Notes: a model not told the origin generated them from the sequence alone. Shown: positions 7,893 to 15,422, counted from the stretch's first letter. The stretch is DNA of 18,146 nucleotides from JBFWVD01 sp050246915 (GCA_050246915.1 JBFWVD010000089.1:1-18146); one strand, 5' to 3'. Made by a program: numbers and translations.

Positions 7893-8465
7893 GTGTTGAT
7901 ACTCGTGCGTCATGGGCGCACCGACGCCAACGCCCGGTCGTTGTTGCAGGGGCGGTTGGATCTGCCGCTCGATGAGATCGGGCAGCGACAGGCCGAGGTG
8001 ATCGGCAGGGTGCTCGCCGGCATCGACGACGTCGTCAGCAGTTCGCTCACCAGAGCGACGATGACCGCGTCGGCCATCGCCCAGCCCGTGATCGATGATC
8101 GATGGATCGAACTCGACTACGGCAGCTTGGACGGTGTCCCCATCAGCGAGGTGCCCGACGAGGTGTGGCACCGCTGGCGAACCGATCCAGACTTCGTCGC
8201 CGGCGGTGGCGAGTCGATGCGTCAATTGAACATGCGCGTGCGCGCAGCCTGTGAAGATCTCGCGGCCACCGCCGCGATGCGCGACGTCGTGGTGGTGAGC
8301 CACGTTTCACCCATCAAGGCCGCAGTGGCATGGGCCTTGGGTCAGCCGGTGGAGGAGGTCGGCCGGATGTTCCTCGACCAGGCTTCGGTGTGTCGCATCG
8401 GCATCGGTCGCTTCGGCCCGTTCCTGCACACCTTCAACGACACGTCCCACTTGTCGTTGTTGTGA
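7893..8465 (+). CDS. Histidine phosphatase family protein (phosphoglycerate mutase-like)
   Basis: Encodes 190 aa, starting at the GTG (7893) right after the TGA of the preceding gene; GGGGCG upstream can serve as a weak ribosome site. The RHG signature is at the start, LVRHGRTDAN, with Arg6 and the phospho-accepting His7. Other active-site positions of the family are present: Arg54 (SSLTRA), the acid Glu73 in IELDYGSLDG, the GGGES turn (104-108) and the second His137 in VVSHVSPIK. The fold hydrolyses phosphate monoesters; the substrate is not clear. In mycobacteria a homologue of the upstream zinc-ribbon gene neighbours Rv2228c, whose C-terminal half is a phosphatase of this fold, so this may be its stand-alone counterpart. 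That link is inference. It is the last gene of the run and ends 27 bases from the convergent thioesterase. Confidence 0.92.
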   Translation: MLILVRHGRTDANARSLLQGRLDLPLDEIGQRQAEVIGRVLAGIDDVVSSSLTRATMTASAIAQPVIDDRWIELDYGSLDGVPISEVPDEVWHRWRTDPDFVAGGGESMRQLNMRVRAACEDLAATAAMRDVVVVSHVSPIKAAVAWALGQPVEEVGRMFLDQASVCRIGIGRFGPFLHTFNDTSHLSLL

Positions 8466-8492
8466 CGCCGTGACGAGTGCGGGCGCGGATGT

Positions 8493-9047
8493 TCATGTCA
8501 GGAGCTGCGCAGCGCGATCGTTGAGTTCGTGCAACCACAGCGGAAGGCGCAGCGGACGGCCCGTCGAGTCGACGCACGCATGAACAGTGACGGCCCGCAC
8601 GCACACCGCATCACCGACATCCTGTTCGTCGTTGACGGTCCGTGTGCCGCGCACAGTCCCTGTGTCACCGACGGTCCCGGTGTCACCGACGGTCCCGGTG
8701 TCACCGACGGTCCCGGTGTCACCGACGGTCAACGTGTAGTCGACCTGGAACGTGGTGCGGGTGACGGCCGAGACGGCCACGTGCACGGTGACGAGATCAT
8801 CGAACCGTGCTGGGCGGACATATTGGGTGAACACCTCGAGGACGGTGATGTCGAGTCCCTCGGCGCGGAACCGATCGTAGGGATGCCCGCAGTCACGTAG
8901 GAAGGCCACGCGCGCTTCCTCGAGGTACAGCAGATACGAGCTGTGATGGACGATCCCCATCGCATCGGTCTCGGCGAACCGGACTCGGAGCTGATGACGA
9001 TAAGGGTAGGTGCTCAGATCGCTCGGCGGCTCATGGGCTACTCGCAC
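8493..9047 (-). CDS. Acyl-CoA thioesterase, YbgC/FadM-like hot-dog fold, with internal hexapeptide repeats
   Basis: Encodes 184 aa from the GTG at 9047. The 4HBT signature is clear: VRFAETDAMGIVHHSSYLLY (residues 22-41) holds the catalytic-type Asp28 and the HH pair at 34-35. LEEARVAFLRDCG (42-54) is the central helix start, and YVRPARFDDLVTVHV (76-90) and TTFQVDYTL (98-106) are core strands. These enzymes hydrolyse acyl-CoA or act on related thioesters in the cytoplasm; the acyl chain is unknown. The usual family length is about 130-150 aa. The excess comes from residues 107-140, four exact TVGDTG units plus two degenerate ones, sitting where the hairpin between two central strands should turn. 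The C-terminus resumes the family pattern (AVTVHACVDSTGRPLRLP). A TAGCTT box 6 bases before the GTG suggests a leaderless mRNA. Confidence 0.9.
   Translation of the reverse strand: MRVAHEPPSDLSTYPYRHQLRVRFAETDAMGIVHHSSYLLYLEEARVAFLRDCGHPYDRFRAEGLDITVLEVFTQYVRPARFDDLVTVHVAVSAVTRTTFQVDYTLTVGDTGTVGDTGTVGDTGTVGDTGTVRGTRTVNDEQDVGDAVCVRAVTVHACVDSTGRPLRLPLWLHELNDRAAQLLT
8658..8729. repeat. In-frame 18-bp tandem repeat (4 units) inside the thioesterase gene
   Basis: Four adjoining 18-base units read ACCGTCGGTGACACCGGG on the coding (minus) strand. Three are identical and the fourth has one synonymous change (ACC to ACA). A degenerate fifth unit (8640-8657, encoding TVRGTR) and the start of a sixth (TVND) follow. 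The period is a multiple of 3, so unit gain or loss keeps the frame. Confidence 0.95.
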
Positions 9048-9053
9048 CCGCTC

Positions 9054-9059
9054 AAGCTA
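9054..9059 (-). promoter_or_regulatory. Putative -10 box (TAGCTT) of a leaderless thioesterase mRNA
   Basis: TAGCTT on the minus strand ends 6 bases before the GTG at 9047, the leaderless spacing. No Shine-Dalgarno precedes that start and no convincing -35 is seen. It lies in the 61-base divergent gap 9048-9108. Confidence 0.4.
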
Positions 9060-9108
9060 GGGCAAGAAGGCCCTACACAGCGGAGGCGTCTGATGATCCG
9101 ATGCGCCG

Positions 9109-9549
9109 ATGACCATCACAGCTTTCGTCGATGCTGACCTGCTCGATCTCCGTCGCCGCCATGCCGAGATCCTCGCCGTGATCCCACCGGACGTCCGAGA
9201 CCCGTCGCTGCCGTGCATCGATCCCGGACTGAACTCCCATGTCGCAGATCCCGGGTTGCTCGAGCGCGCGCTGCGCGAGCGGGCTGAGGCGCTCATCGCG
9301 TCCGAGTCGTTGCTTGCGACGTATCTGGAGCGGTCCCGACGCAGCGCCTTCGCCACGGCCATCGCGGCCACCATCGTCACCCGCTATCGCGAACTGGCCG
9401 GCGATGCCCCCGCTGGCATGGATATGGAACTGAAGGTTGCTGAGGAGTCGAGCGACCCGACGGTGACGCTGCCCGACTATGCCGAGAGCATGGTGATCGC
9501 CCGGCTGCTGCCGCTGATCGCCTGGGCCGATCATCTCGCCACCCTCTGA
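9109..9549 (+). CDS. Hypothetical protein, soluble, mostly helical
   Basis: Encodes 146 aa that I do not recognise. The ATG at 9109 is the first possible start, since an in-frame TGA lies at 9091-9093. A GGAGG at 9082-9086 is too far away to serve it, so initiation may be weak or leaderless. The product has no signal peptide and no membrane span. It is rich in Ala, Leu, Arg and acidic residues, with long amphipathic stretches (for example LLERALRERAEALIASESLL, about residues 50-69) and a lone Cys near 36. The codon pattern is that of a real gene (third positions mostly G/C) and the frame ends just before a strong terminator. It diverges from the thioesterase, which may share its regulation. 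No function is assigned. Confidence 0.7.
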   Translation: MTITAFVDADLLDLRRRHAEILAVIPPDVRDPSLPCIDPGLNSHVADPGLLERALRERAEALIASESLLATYLERSRRSAFATAIAATIVTRYRELAGDAPAGMDMELKVAEESSDPTVTLPDYAESMVIARLLPLIAWADHLATL

Positions 9550-9579
9550 GCTCGCGCGAAGCGTCTGCACCGAAAACGG

Positions 9580-9611
9580 CACGGACCCGGCGCTGGTGCG
9601 CCGGGTCCGTG
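9580..9611. terminator. Strong hairpin between convergent genes, bidirectional terminator
   Basis: A perfect 14-bp stem (CACGGACCCGGCGC, 9580-9593, with its complement at 9598-9611) closes a TGGT loop. It lies 30 bases after the stop of the plus-strand 146-aa gene and 26 bases beyond the end of the minus-strand peroxiredoxin gene. On the minus strand the stem is followed by CCGTTTTCGG, a short T run. On the plus strand no U tract follows. It is most likely an intrinsic terminator for the peroxiredoxin and a weaker one for the other gene. Confidence 0.85.
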
Positions 9612-9637
9612 TTCGACGAACGAGTTCGATCAGCTGA

Positions 9638-10120
9638 TCAGAGCTGGGCGTAGACCGCGCTGCACGAGCTGACCTCGACGGCGAGCGTCGGCTCGACGAG
9701 GAGCTTCTCGATCACACCGTTGTTGATGATGGCGGCGTAGCGCTGCGAACGCACGCCCATGCCACCGCCCGTGAGGTCGATCTCGAGGCCCATGGCCTTG
9801 GTGAAGGCCGCTGCGCCGTCGGCCAGCATGAGGATCTTGTCGCCGACTTGCTGATCGTCGGCCCACGCCTTCATGACGAAGGCGTCGTTGACCGACACGC
9901 ACACGATCTTGTCGACGCCCTTGGCGCTGAGCTGTGCGGCCTGCTGGACATATCCGGGCAGATGCACCTTCGAGCATCCGGGCGTGAACGCGCCGGGCAC
10001 GGCGAAGAGCACCACGCGTCCGGAACCGAGCACGTCACCTGTGCGCACTGCCTCGGGGCCTTCGGCTCCAAAGGTCTTCACCTCGATGTCCGGGATGCGA
10101 TCTCCGACGGAAACGGTCAT
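9638..10120 (-). CDS. Peroxiredoxin, Prx5 type (thiol peroxidase)
   Basis: Encodes 160 aa. The start ATG at 10120 has an excellent AGGAGG 5 bases upstream. An ATG at 10153 overlaps the likely -10 box and is rejected. The protein matches the Prx5 subfamily throughout: VGDRIPDIEV at the N-terminus and the active-site block VPGAFTPGCSKVHLPGY (41-57) with peroxidatic Cys49. SVNDAFVMKAWADDQ follows at 76-90, and RYAAIINNGVIEKLLVEP, with an Arg (127) that normally stabilises the thiolate. It reduces H2O2, alkyl peroxides or peroxynitrite in the cytoplasm. Cys153 in EVSSCSAVYAQL lies where the resolving Cys of atypical 2-Cys Prx5 (such as human PRDX5) is found, so this may be a 2-Cys enzyme. It follows the formate dehydrogenase genes but appears to have its own promoter. 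Confidence 0.95.
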   Translation of the reverse strand: MTVSVGDRIPDIEVKTFGAEGPEAVRTGDVLGSGRVVLFAVPGAFTPGCSKVHLPGYVQQAAQLSAKGVDKIVCVSVNDAFVMKAWADDQQVGDKILMLADGAAAFTKAMGLEIDLTGGGMGVRSQRYAAIINNGVIEKLLVEPTLAVEVSSCSAVYAQL

Positions 10121-10151
10121 GTGGTCCTCCTGCAGGGCGATGAGTGTGTGC

Positions 10152-10179
10152 ATCGTAGAGCGACGAGAAGGTCGGTCAC
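10152..10179 (-). promoter_or_regulatory. Putative promoter of the peroxiredoxin gene
   Basis: On the minus strand, GTGACC (10174-10179) and TACGAT (10152-10157) are separated by 16 bases, a fair -35/-10 pair. Transcription would start near 10145, leaving a leader of about 25 bases that includes the AGGAGG ribosome site. The element lies entirely in the gap after the formate dehydrogenase stop (10192). Confidence 0.4.
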
Positions 10180-10191
10180 GACGCTCGACGG

Positions 10192-13100
10192 TCAGATCCT
10201 TGCCAGCGCCCGGTGCACGATGGGGTCCAGCCGATCGGGCTGCTGCTCGGCCGTGTCGGCCAGCTCCCGGCGCATGCGCGGCTCCCAGAACGCCAGCAGG
10301 TGGTTGGCCACATCGGCCTCCGGGGACGCCGCCGGGTCGTGGGCGAACTGTCGGGCGATCTGGTTGGCCATGCGAACGAGCTCGACCGTCGGGTCGATGG
10401 GCTCTGGGGTGCGTGGTCTGGGCCCTGCCGTGGCGGCTTGGCGCACCTCGACCGCCGTGACCTTGTACTCGGGGCAGTTGGTGGCCCAATCGGAATGCTC
10501 GGTGGTGACGACGTTGGCGCCGCTGCCGGGATAGTGGAACGTGGTGTACACCACCCCGGTGGGCATGCGGTCCGATATCAGGGCGTGCATGGTGGTCGAC
10601 CCCACGCGACTGGTGATCTCGACCCGGTCGCCGGTAGCGATGCCGCGCATCTCGGCGTCGGCGGGGTGGATCTCCAGTACGTCCTCTCCGTGCCAGGTGA
10701 CGTTCGGGGTCCGTCGGGTCTGGGCGCCGACGTTGTACTGGCTGAGCACCCGGCCGGTGGTGAGGACGAGCGGGAAACGTCGATTCGAACGCTCATCGGT
10801 GGGGACGAACGGCGTCGCCACGAAGCGGCCGGAACCACGCACGAACTGCTCGAGGTGCATGATCGGCGTCCCGTTCGGCGCGGCGTCGTTGCACGGCCAT
10901 TGCACGCTGCCGAGGGCATCGAGCTTGGCGAAGGAGACACCGGCGAACGTCGGGGTGAGCGCGGCGATCTCGTCCATGATCGCCGCGGCGCTGTCCCAGT
11001 GCATCGGGTAGCCGAGGGCGCCTGACAGCTCGGACACCACCTGCCATTCCTGCTTGCCGGTGCGCGGTGCCATGACCGGGCGGACGCGGTTGATGCGACG
11101 CTCGGCGTTGGTGAACGTGCCGTCCTTCTCCAAGAACGATGTCCCGGGCAGGAACACATGCGCGAACCGGCTGGTCTCGTTGAGGAACAGATCCTGGACG
11201 ATGATCAGGTCCATGGCGCTGAGTGCCGCGGTCACGTGCTCGGTGTTGGGGTCGGACTGAGCTACGTCCTCACCTTGGATGAACAGTCCTTTGAACCAAC
11301 CTTCGATGGCGGCGTTGAACATGTTGGGGATTCGCAGGCCGGGCTCGGGATCGATGGAGGCGTGCCACATCGCTTCGAACTGATGGCGCACGACGTCATC
11401 GGACACGTGGCGATAACCGGCCAGTTCGTGGGGGAACGAGCCCATGTCGCACGAGCCCTGCACGTTGTTCTGGCCCCGCAAGGGGTTCACCCCAACACCG
11501 GGTCGACCGATGTTGCCGCACGCCATTGCCAAGTTGGCGATGCCCATCACCATCGTCGAGCCCTGGCTGTGCTCGGTGACGCCGAGGCCGTAATAGATGG
11601 CTCCGTTGCCACCGGTGGCATACAGACGAGCGGCGCGACGCACCAGATCGGCGGGGACGCCGCTATGGGCCTCGCTCGCTTCCGGGCTGTTCTCGGGAAG
11701 CAAGATGAATTGACGCCACTGGTCGAACGCCACCGGATCGCAGCGTTCGGCGATGAACGCCTCGTCGGCCAAGCCCTCGCTCATCACGGTGTGGGCCAGC
11801 GCGTTGATGACGGCGACATTCGTGCCCGGTCGCAACTGGAGATGCGCGTCGGCTTCGACATGGGCGCTGCGGACCAGGTCGATGCGACGCGGATCGACGA
11901 CGATGAGCCTGGCCCCTTCGCGCAGCCGCCGTTTCATGCGCGACGCGAAGACCGGATGGGCATCGGTGGGGTTGGCCCCGATGAGCAAGATCACGTCGGA
12001 CTGCTCCACCGACCGGAAGTCCTGCGTTCCGGCCGATGTGCCGAAGGTCTGCTTGAGCCCGAAGCCGGTGGGGGAGTGGCACACCCGGGCGCAGGTGTCG
12101 ACGTTGTTGTTGCCGAACGCTGCCCGCACCATCTTCTGTACGGCGAACACTTCTTCGTTCGTGCATCGAGACGACGTGATGCCGCCCATGGCCTCGACGC
12201 CGTGGGTCGATTGGATGTCCCTGATGCGCCTTGCGGCGAACGCGATGGCCTCGTCCCAGCTCACCTCGCGCCAGGGATCAGTGATGCGGTCTCGCACCAT
12301 CGGGGTGGTGACCCGTTCGGCATGGGTTGCGTAGCCCCACGCGAAACGACCCTTGACACAGGAGTGACCTTCGTTGGCGCCACCGTCTTTCGACGGGACC
12401 ATCCGAACCACCTCGTCGCCTTGGAGATGGGCGGTGAAGCTGCACCCGACCCCGCAATAGGCGCACGTGGTGTCGACCGATCGGGTCGGCTGCCCTTTGG
12501 CGATGATGGAGACCTCGGTGAGGGTGGCGGTGGGGCACACCTGCACGCAGGCACCGCAGGACACGCAGTCGGAGGCGAGGAATCCGTCGCCAACGCCGGC
12601 GGTCACCTTCGAATCGAAACCGCGGCCGCCGATGGTGAGCGCGAATGTGCCCTGGATCCCCTCACACGCACGAACGCATCGGCTGCACACGATGCACTTG
12701 GACGGATCGAAGGTGAAGTACGGGTTCGTTGTGTCCGCGCTCTGGCCGAGGTGGTTCTCGCCGGCGTAGCCGTAGCGGACGTCGCGCAGGCCGACGGTGC
12801 CGGCCATGTCCTGTAGTTCGCAATCCCCGTTCGCCGCGCACGTCAGGCAATCGAGAGGATGATCGGAGATGTAGAGCTCCATGACCCCGCGTCGCAACCG
12901 AGCGAGGCGATCGGTCTGGGTGTGCACGCGCATGTCGTCGCTGACCGGGGTGGTGCACGACGCCGGCGTGCCGTTGCGGCCCTCGATCTCGACGAGGCAG
13001 AGCCGACACGAACCGAACGGATCGAGTCGATCGTTGGCGCACAACTTGGGGATGTCAACCCCGCACAGAGCAGCGGCCCGCATCACCGACGTCCCCTCGG

Positions 13101-13197
13101 GGACGGTGATGTTGTGCCCGTCGATGCGCACGTTCACCGGTGGGCGATCGCCGCGAACCGCCGGGGTACCGAGGTCGATCGGTCGAGCGATGGTCAT
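10192..13197 (-). CDS. fdhA: NAD-dependent formate dehydrogenase alpha subunit with fused C-terminal delta (FdsD-like) domain
   Basis: Encodes 1001 aa, the catalytic subunit of a soluble Mo formate dehydrogenase (FdsA-like). It has an N-terminal NuoG-like [2Fe-2S] domain (Cys53, 64, 67, 81) and a His-Cys3 [4Fe-4S] site (His113, Cys117, 120, 126). Two ferredoxin-type [4Fe-4S] clusters follow (Cys168/171/174/178 and 211/214/217/221), then the molybdopterin-domain cluster (Cys245/248/252/280). The Mo-bisPGD ligand is Cys373 followed by His374 in ARVCHSPTGFG, so this is the cysteine and not the selenocysteine form. The C-terminal MGD-binding domain is intact. After a Pro-rich linker, residues 932-1001 (LVRMANQIARQF, then LLAFWEPRMRREL) look like the separate FdsD subunit. 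The ATG overlaps the TGA of fdhB (ATGA). It oxidises formate to CO2 and may run in reverse. Confidence 0.95.
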   Translation of the reverse strand: MTIARPIDLGTPAVRGDRPPVNVRIDGHNITVPEGTSVMRAAALCGVDIPKLCANDRLDPFGSCRLCLVEIEGRNGTPASCTTPVSDDMRVHTQTDRLARLRRGVMELYISDHPLDCLTCAANGDCELQDMAGTVGLRDVRYGYAGENHLGQSADTTNPYFTFDPSKCIVCSRCVRACEGIQGTFALTIGGRGFDSKVTAGVGDGFLASDCVSCGACVQVCPTATLTEVSIIAKGQPTRSVDTTCAYCGVGCSFTAHLQGDEVVRMVPSKDGGANEGHSCVKGRFAWGYATHAERVTTPMVRDRITDPWREVSWDEAIAFAARRIRDIQSTHGVEAMGGITSSRCTNEEVFAVQKMVRAAFGNNNVDTCARVCHSPTGFGLKQTFGTSAGTQDFRSVEQSDVILLIGANPTDAHPVFASRMKRRLREGARLIVVDPRRIDLVRSAHVEADAHLQLRPGTNVAVINALAHTVMSEGLADEAFIAERCDPVAFDQWRQFILLPENSPEASEAHSGVPADLVRRAARLYATGGNGAIYYGLGVTEHSQGSTMVMGIANLAMACGNIGRPGVGVNPLRGQNNVQGSCDMGSFPHELAGYRHVSDDVVRHQFEAMWHASIDPEPGLRIPNMFNAAIEGWFKGLFIQGEDVAQSDPNTEHVTAALSAMDLIIVQDLFLNETSRFAHVFLPGTSFLEKDGTFTNAERRINRVRPVMAPRTGKQEWQVVSELSGALGYPMHWDSAAAIMDEIAALTPTFAGVSFAKLDALGSVQWPCNDAAPNGTPIMHLEQFVRGSGRFVATPFVPTDERSNRRFPLVLTTGRVLSQYNVGAQTRRTPNVTWHGEDVLEIHPADAEMRGIATGDRVEITSRVGSTTMHALISDRMPTGVVYTTFHYPGSGANVVTTEHSDWATNCPEYKVTAVEVRQAATAGPRPRTPEPIDPTVELVRMANQIARQFAHDPAASPEADVANHLLAFWEPRMRRELADTAEQQPDRLDPIVHRALARI

Positions 13198-15407
13198 CGC
13201 GCCATCCTCTCTCCGGAGAGATGATCTGGGAAGTGGCGCATGACGCTGCGCACCGGCACCGCAGTGAGGCCGCCCATGGCGCACAACGATCCTGACGCCA
13301 TCACTTCGCAGAGGTCCTCGAGCAACTCCAGATCGTCGTCCCGGGTCGCGTTGCCCGCGAGCATGCGGTCGATGAGCTCGACACCGCGGGTGGACCCGAT
13401 ACGGCAGGGGGTGCACTTGCCGCACGATTCCTCGGCGCAGAACTCCATGGCGAACCGGGCCTGCTGACCCATGTCGGTCGAGTCATCGAACACGACGACG
13501 CCGCCGTGCCCGAGCAGACCCCCGGCCGCGGTGAGCGACTCGTAGTCCATCGAGATGCCGAACTCGCCGGTCGGTAGGTACGCACCGAGCGGTCCGCCGA
13601 CTTGCACCGCCCCAATGGGATGACCCGATCGGGTGCCTTGGCCAAAGCCTTCGACGAGATCGTTCAAGGTGATGCCGAACGGCACCTCGATCGCGCCGCC
13701 GCGGGCGATGTCACCGGCCAGTTGGAACACCTGCGTGCCGACGCTCCGACCCGTGCCCAACGTTGCGTAGCGCTCGCCGTGGCCAGCGAGCAGCGCCGGG
13801 GTGGTGGCCAACGTCAGGACGTTGTTGACGACGGTGGGTCGACCGAAGAGTCCTTCGAGCGCTGGCAGCGGTGGCTTGGGTCGGACCATGCCCCGCTTGC
13901 CTTCGAGGCTCTCGAGCATTGCTGTCTCTTCGCCGCAGATGTAGGCGCCGGCACCGACTCGGATGTGGAGGTCGAGATGGAAGTCGGTGCCGAAGATGTT
14001 CTGTCCCAGCCACCCCTGGCGCTGCGCGGTGTCGACCGCCGAGCGCATTCGGGCCACGGCATCGGGATACTCCGATCGGATGTAGATGAAGGCCTCGTCG
14101 GCGCCCACGGCGTAGGCGGCGATGGCGATGCCTTCGATGACGCTGAACGGATCGCCCTCCATCAGCATGCGGTCAGCGAACGTGCCGCTGTCACCTTCAT
14201 CGGCGTTGGCGCACACGTACTTCTTGCTCCGGAGCGTGGAGCGGTCGCCTCCGCGTACGCCTTCGCTGTCGCCCGCGTCGAGCACGGTCTGCCATTTGAT
14301 GCCAGTGGGGAAGCCGGCTCCGCCGCGTCCGCGCAGACCCGACGACTTCACCACATCGATCACGGCCTGCGGTGTCATAGCGAGGGCAGCGCGCAGACCG
14401 GACATGCCGCCGTGGCGTTCGAAGTCGACGGGGGACGCAGGGTCGATGATGCCCATGCGGCACAACGTGATGCGATCCTGTGCGGTGAACCATGGATGCT
14501 GCGCGATCTCGCCGTGCGATTTGGGGTGCGTCACGGTCGACGCCACGCCCCGCGTCGGACCGCCCCACTCATCGAGCAAGGTGGCGACATCGGTGACTTC
14601 TATCGGGCCGTACGCAATGCGGGTGCTCCCGTGTTCGATCTCGACGAGCGGCTCGAGCCAGAGGGCCCCGCGGGTTCCATTGCGCACGATGGTGATGTCG
14701 AGTCCGCGCTCTGCCGCTTCGTGAGCAATCGCCGCGGCGACCTCATCGGCCCCGACCGATCGTGCCGCGCTGTCGCCGGGTACATACACCGTCCTGGTCC
14801 CGCCGCCTGGGGACGCCTGTGATGGGGATGGCTGCGTTGCGGTAGCTGGTGCTGCGGTGGGCCGTGTTGCGGTGGTGGGCGCGCTGCCAATGACACGTGC
14901 TCTGTCCGCGACGGGTGTGTCAATGGAGGTTGCGATCGCGTCGGCCAGGAGAGAGTCGATGGTCGAAGTGTCGACGCGTCCGATGACGCGATCGTCGAAC
15001 ATCACTGATGGTCCCAGGGCGCAGTTGCCGAGGCAGAACGTCTCGGTGAGCGTCAATGAACCATCTGCTGTGGTGTGTCCGTGATCCGTTCCGAGGCGTT
15101 CAGTGGCATGTGCCCACAGCTGTCGCGCTCCGGTCGCCTGGCAGGCCTCGGCGCGACAGATGCTCATCCGATGCTGGCCGGCAGGTTCGGTCCGGAGATC
15201 TCGGTAGAACGTGAGCACGCCGTACACCTCGGCGGTCGAGACGTTGAGATGCTCGGCGACGAGGTCGATCGCCTCGGGGTGCACGTGTCCGAAGGCGTTC
15301 TGGAGGGCCTGCAGCGCCGGGAGCATTGCGTCAGGTGATGCGTCGAGGATTGGCCTGGCGGCGTCGATCGACCACGGCGGCGCTGAAGATCCGGTCGACT
15401 GGGCCAT
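13194..15407 (-). CDS. fdhB: NAD-dependent formate dehydrogenase, fused gamma (NuoE-like) and beta (NuoF-like) subunits
   Basis: Encodes 737 aa, the electron-output half of the formate dehydrogenase. Residues 1-165 are a NuoE/FdsG-like thioredoxin fold with a [2Fe-2S] site (Cys84, 89, 125, 129 in SICRAEACQATG and ETFCLGNCALGP). A Pro/Ala/Thr-rich linker covers about 172-205. An FdsB N-terminal region comes next, and then the NuoF-like flavodehydrogenase: FMN/NADH loops GLRGRGGAGFPTGIKW and GAGAYICGEETAMLESLEGK, and a C-terminal [4Fe-4S] site ESCGKCTPCRIGSTRG plus a later Cys. It passes electrons from the alpha subunit to NAD+. ATG 15407 is chosen over an upstream in-frame start at 15551 because the family begins here and a TACCTT box lies 9 bases upstream. 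Its TGA overlaps the fdhA start, which should keep the two subunits equimolar. No fdhD or Mo-cofactor genes are adjacent. Confidence 0.94.
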   Translation of the reverse strand: MAQSTGSSAPPWSIDAARPILDASPDAMLPALQALQNAFGHVHPEAIDLVAEHLNVSTAEVYGVLTFYRDLRTEPAGQHRMSICRAEACQATGARQLWAHATERLGTDHGHTTADGSLTLTETFCLGNCALGPSVMFDDRVIGRVDTSTIDSLLADAIATSIDTPVADRARVIGSAPTTATRPTAAPATATQPSPSQASPGGGTRTVYVPGDSAARSVGADEVAAAIAHEAAERGLDITIVRNGTRGALWLEPLVEIEHGSTRIAYGPIEVTDVATLLDEWGGPTRGVASTVTHPKSHGEIAQHPWFTAQDRITLCRMGIIDPASPVDFERHGGMSGLRAALAMTPQAVIDVVKSSGLRGRGGAGFPTGIKWQTVLDAGDSEGVRGGDRSTLRSKKYVCANADEGDSGTFADRMLMEGDPFSVIEGIAIAAYAVGADEAFIYIRSEYPDAVARMRSAVDTAQRQGWLGQNIFGTDFHLDLHIRVGAGAYICGEETAMLESLEGKRGMVRPKPPLPALEGLFGRPTVVNNVLTLATTPALLAGHGERYATLGTGRSVGTQVFQLAGDIARGGAIEVPFGITLNDLVEGFGQGTRSGHPIGAVQVGGPLGAYLPTGEFGISMDYESLTAAGGLLGHGGVVVFDDSTDMGQQARFAMEFCAEESCGKCTPCRIGSTRGVELIDRMLAGNATRDDDLELLEDLCEVMASGSLCAMGGLTAVPVRSVMRHFPDHLSGERMAR

Positions 15408-15416
15408 GACAACGCC

Positions 15417-15422
15417 AAGGTA
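15417..15422 (-). promoter_or_regulatory. Putative -10 box (TACCTT) of the formate dehydrogenase operon
   Basis: TACCTT on the minus strand ends 9 bases before the ATG at 15407, implying a leader of about 3 bases and no Shine-Dalgarno. No clear -35 is seen, so an alternative sigma factor or an activator may be needed. It lies in the 170-base divergent region 15408-15577. The rest of that region shows no strong palindrome or second gene. Confidence 0.35.

Noticed and set aside
8640..8730. CRISPR-like array
   Set aside because: The 18-bp units adjoin with no spacers and are in frame inside a thioesterase gene.
12075..12085. Possible selenocysteine (UGA) formate dehydrogenase
   Set aside because: The Mo-ligand codon encodes Cys in CHSP, and no in-frame TGA or SECIS-like hairpin is needed.
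11158..12816. Long plus-strand open frame (552 codons)
   Set aside because: Antisense to the formate dehydrogenase alpha gene, whose product has every cofactor motif. Its composition (Gly/Asp/His/Val-rich, no domain) is that of a high-GC shadow frame.
13602..14822. Plus-strand open frame (406 codons)
   Set aside because: Antisense to the gamma-beta formate dehydrogenase gene; low-information composition.
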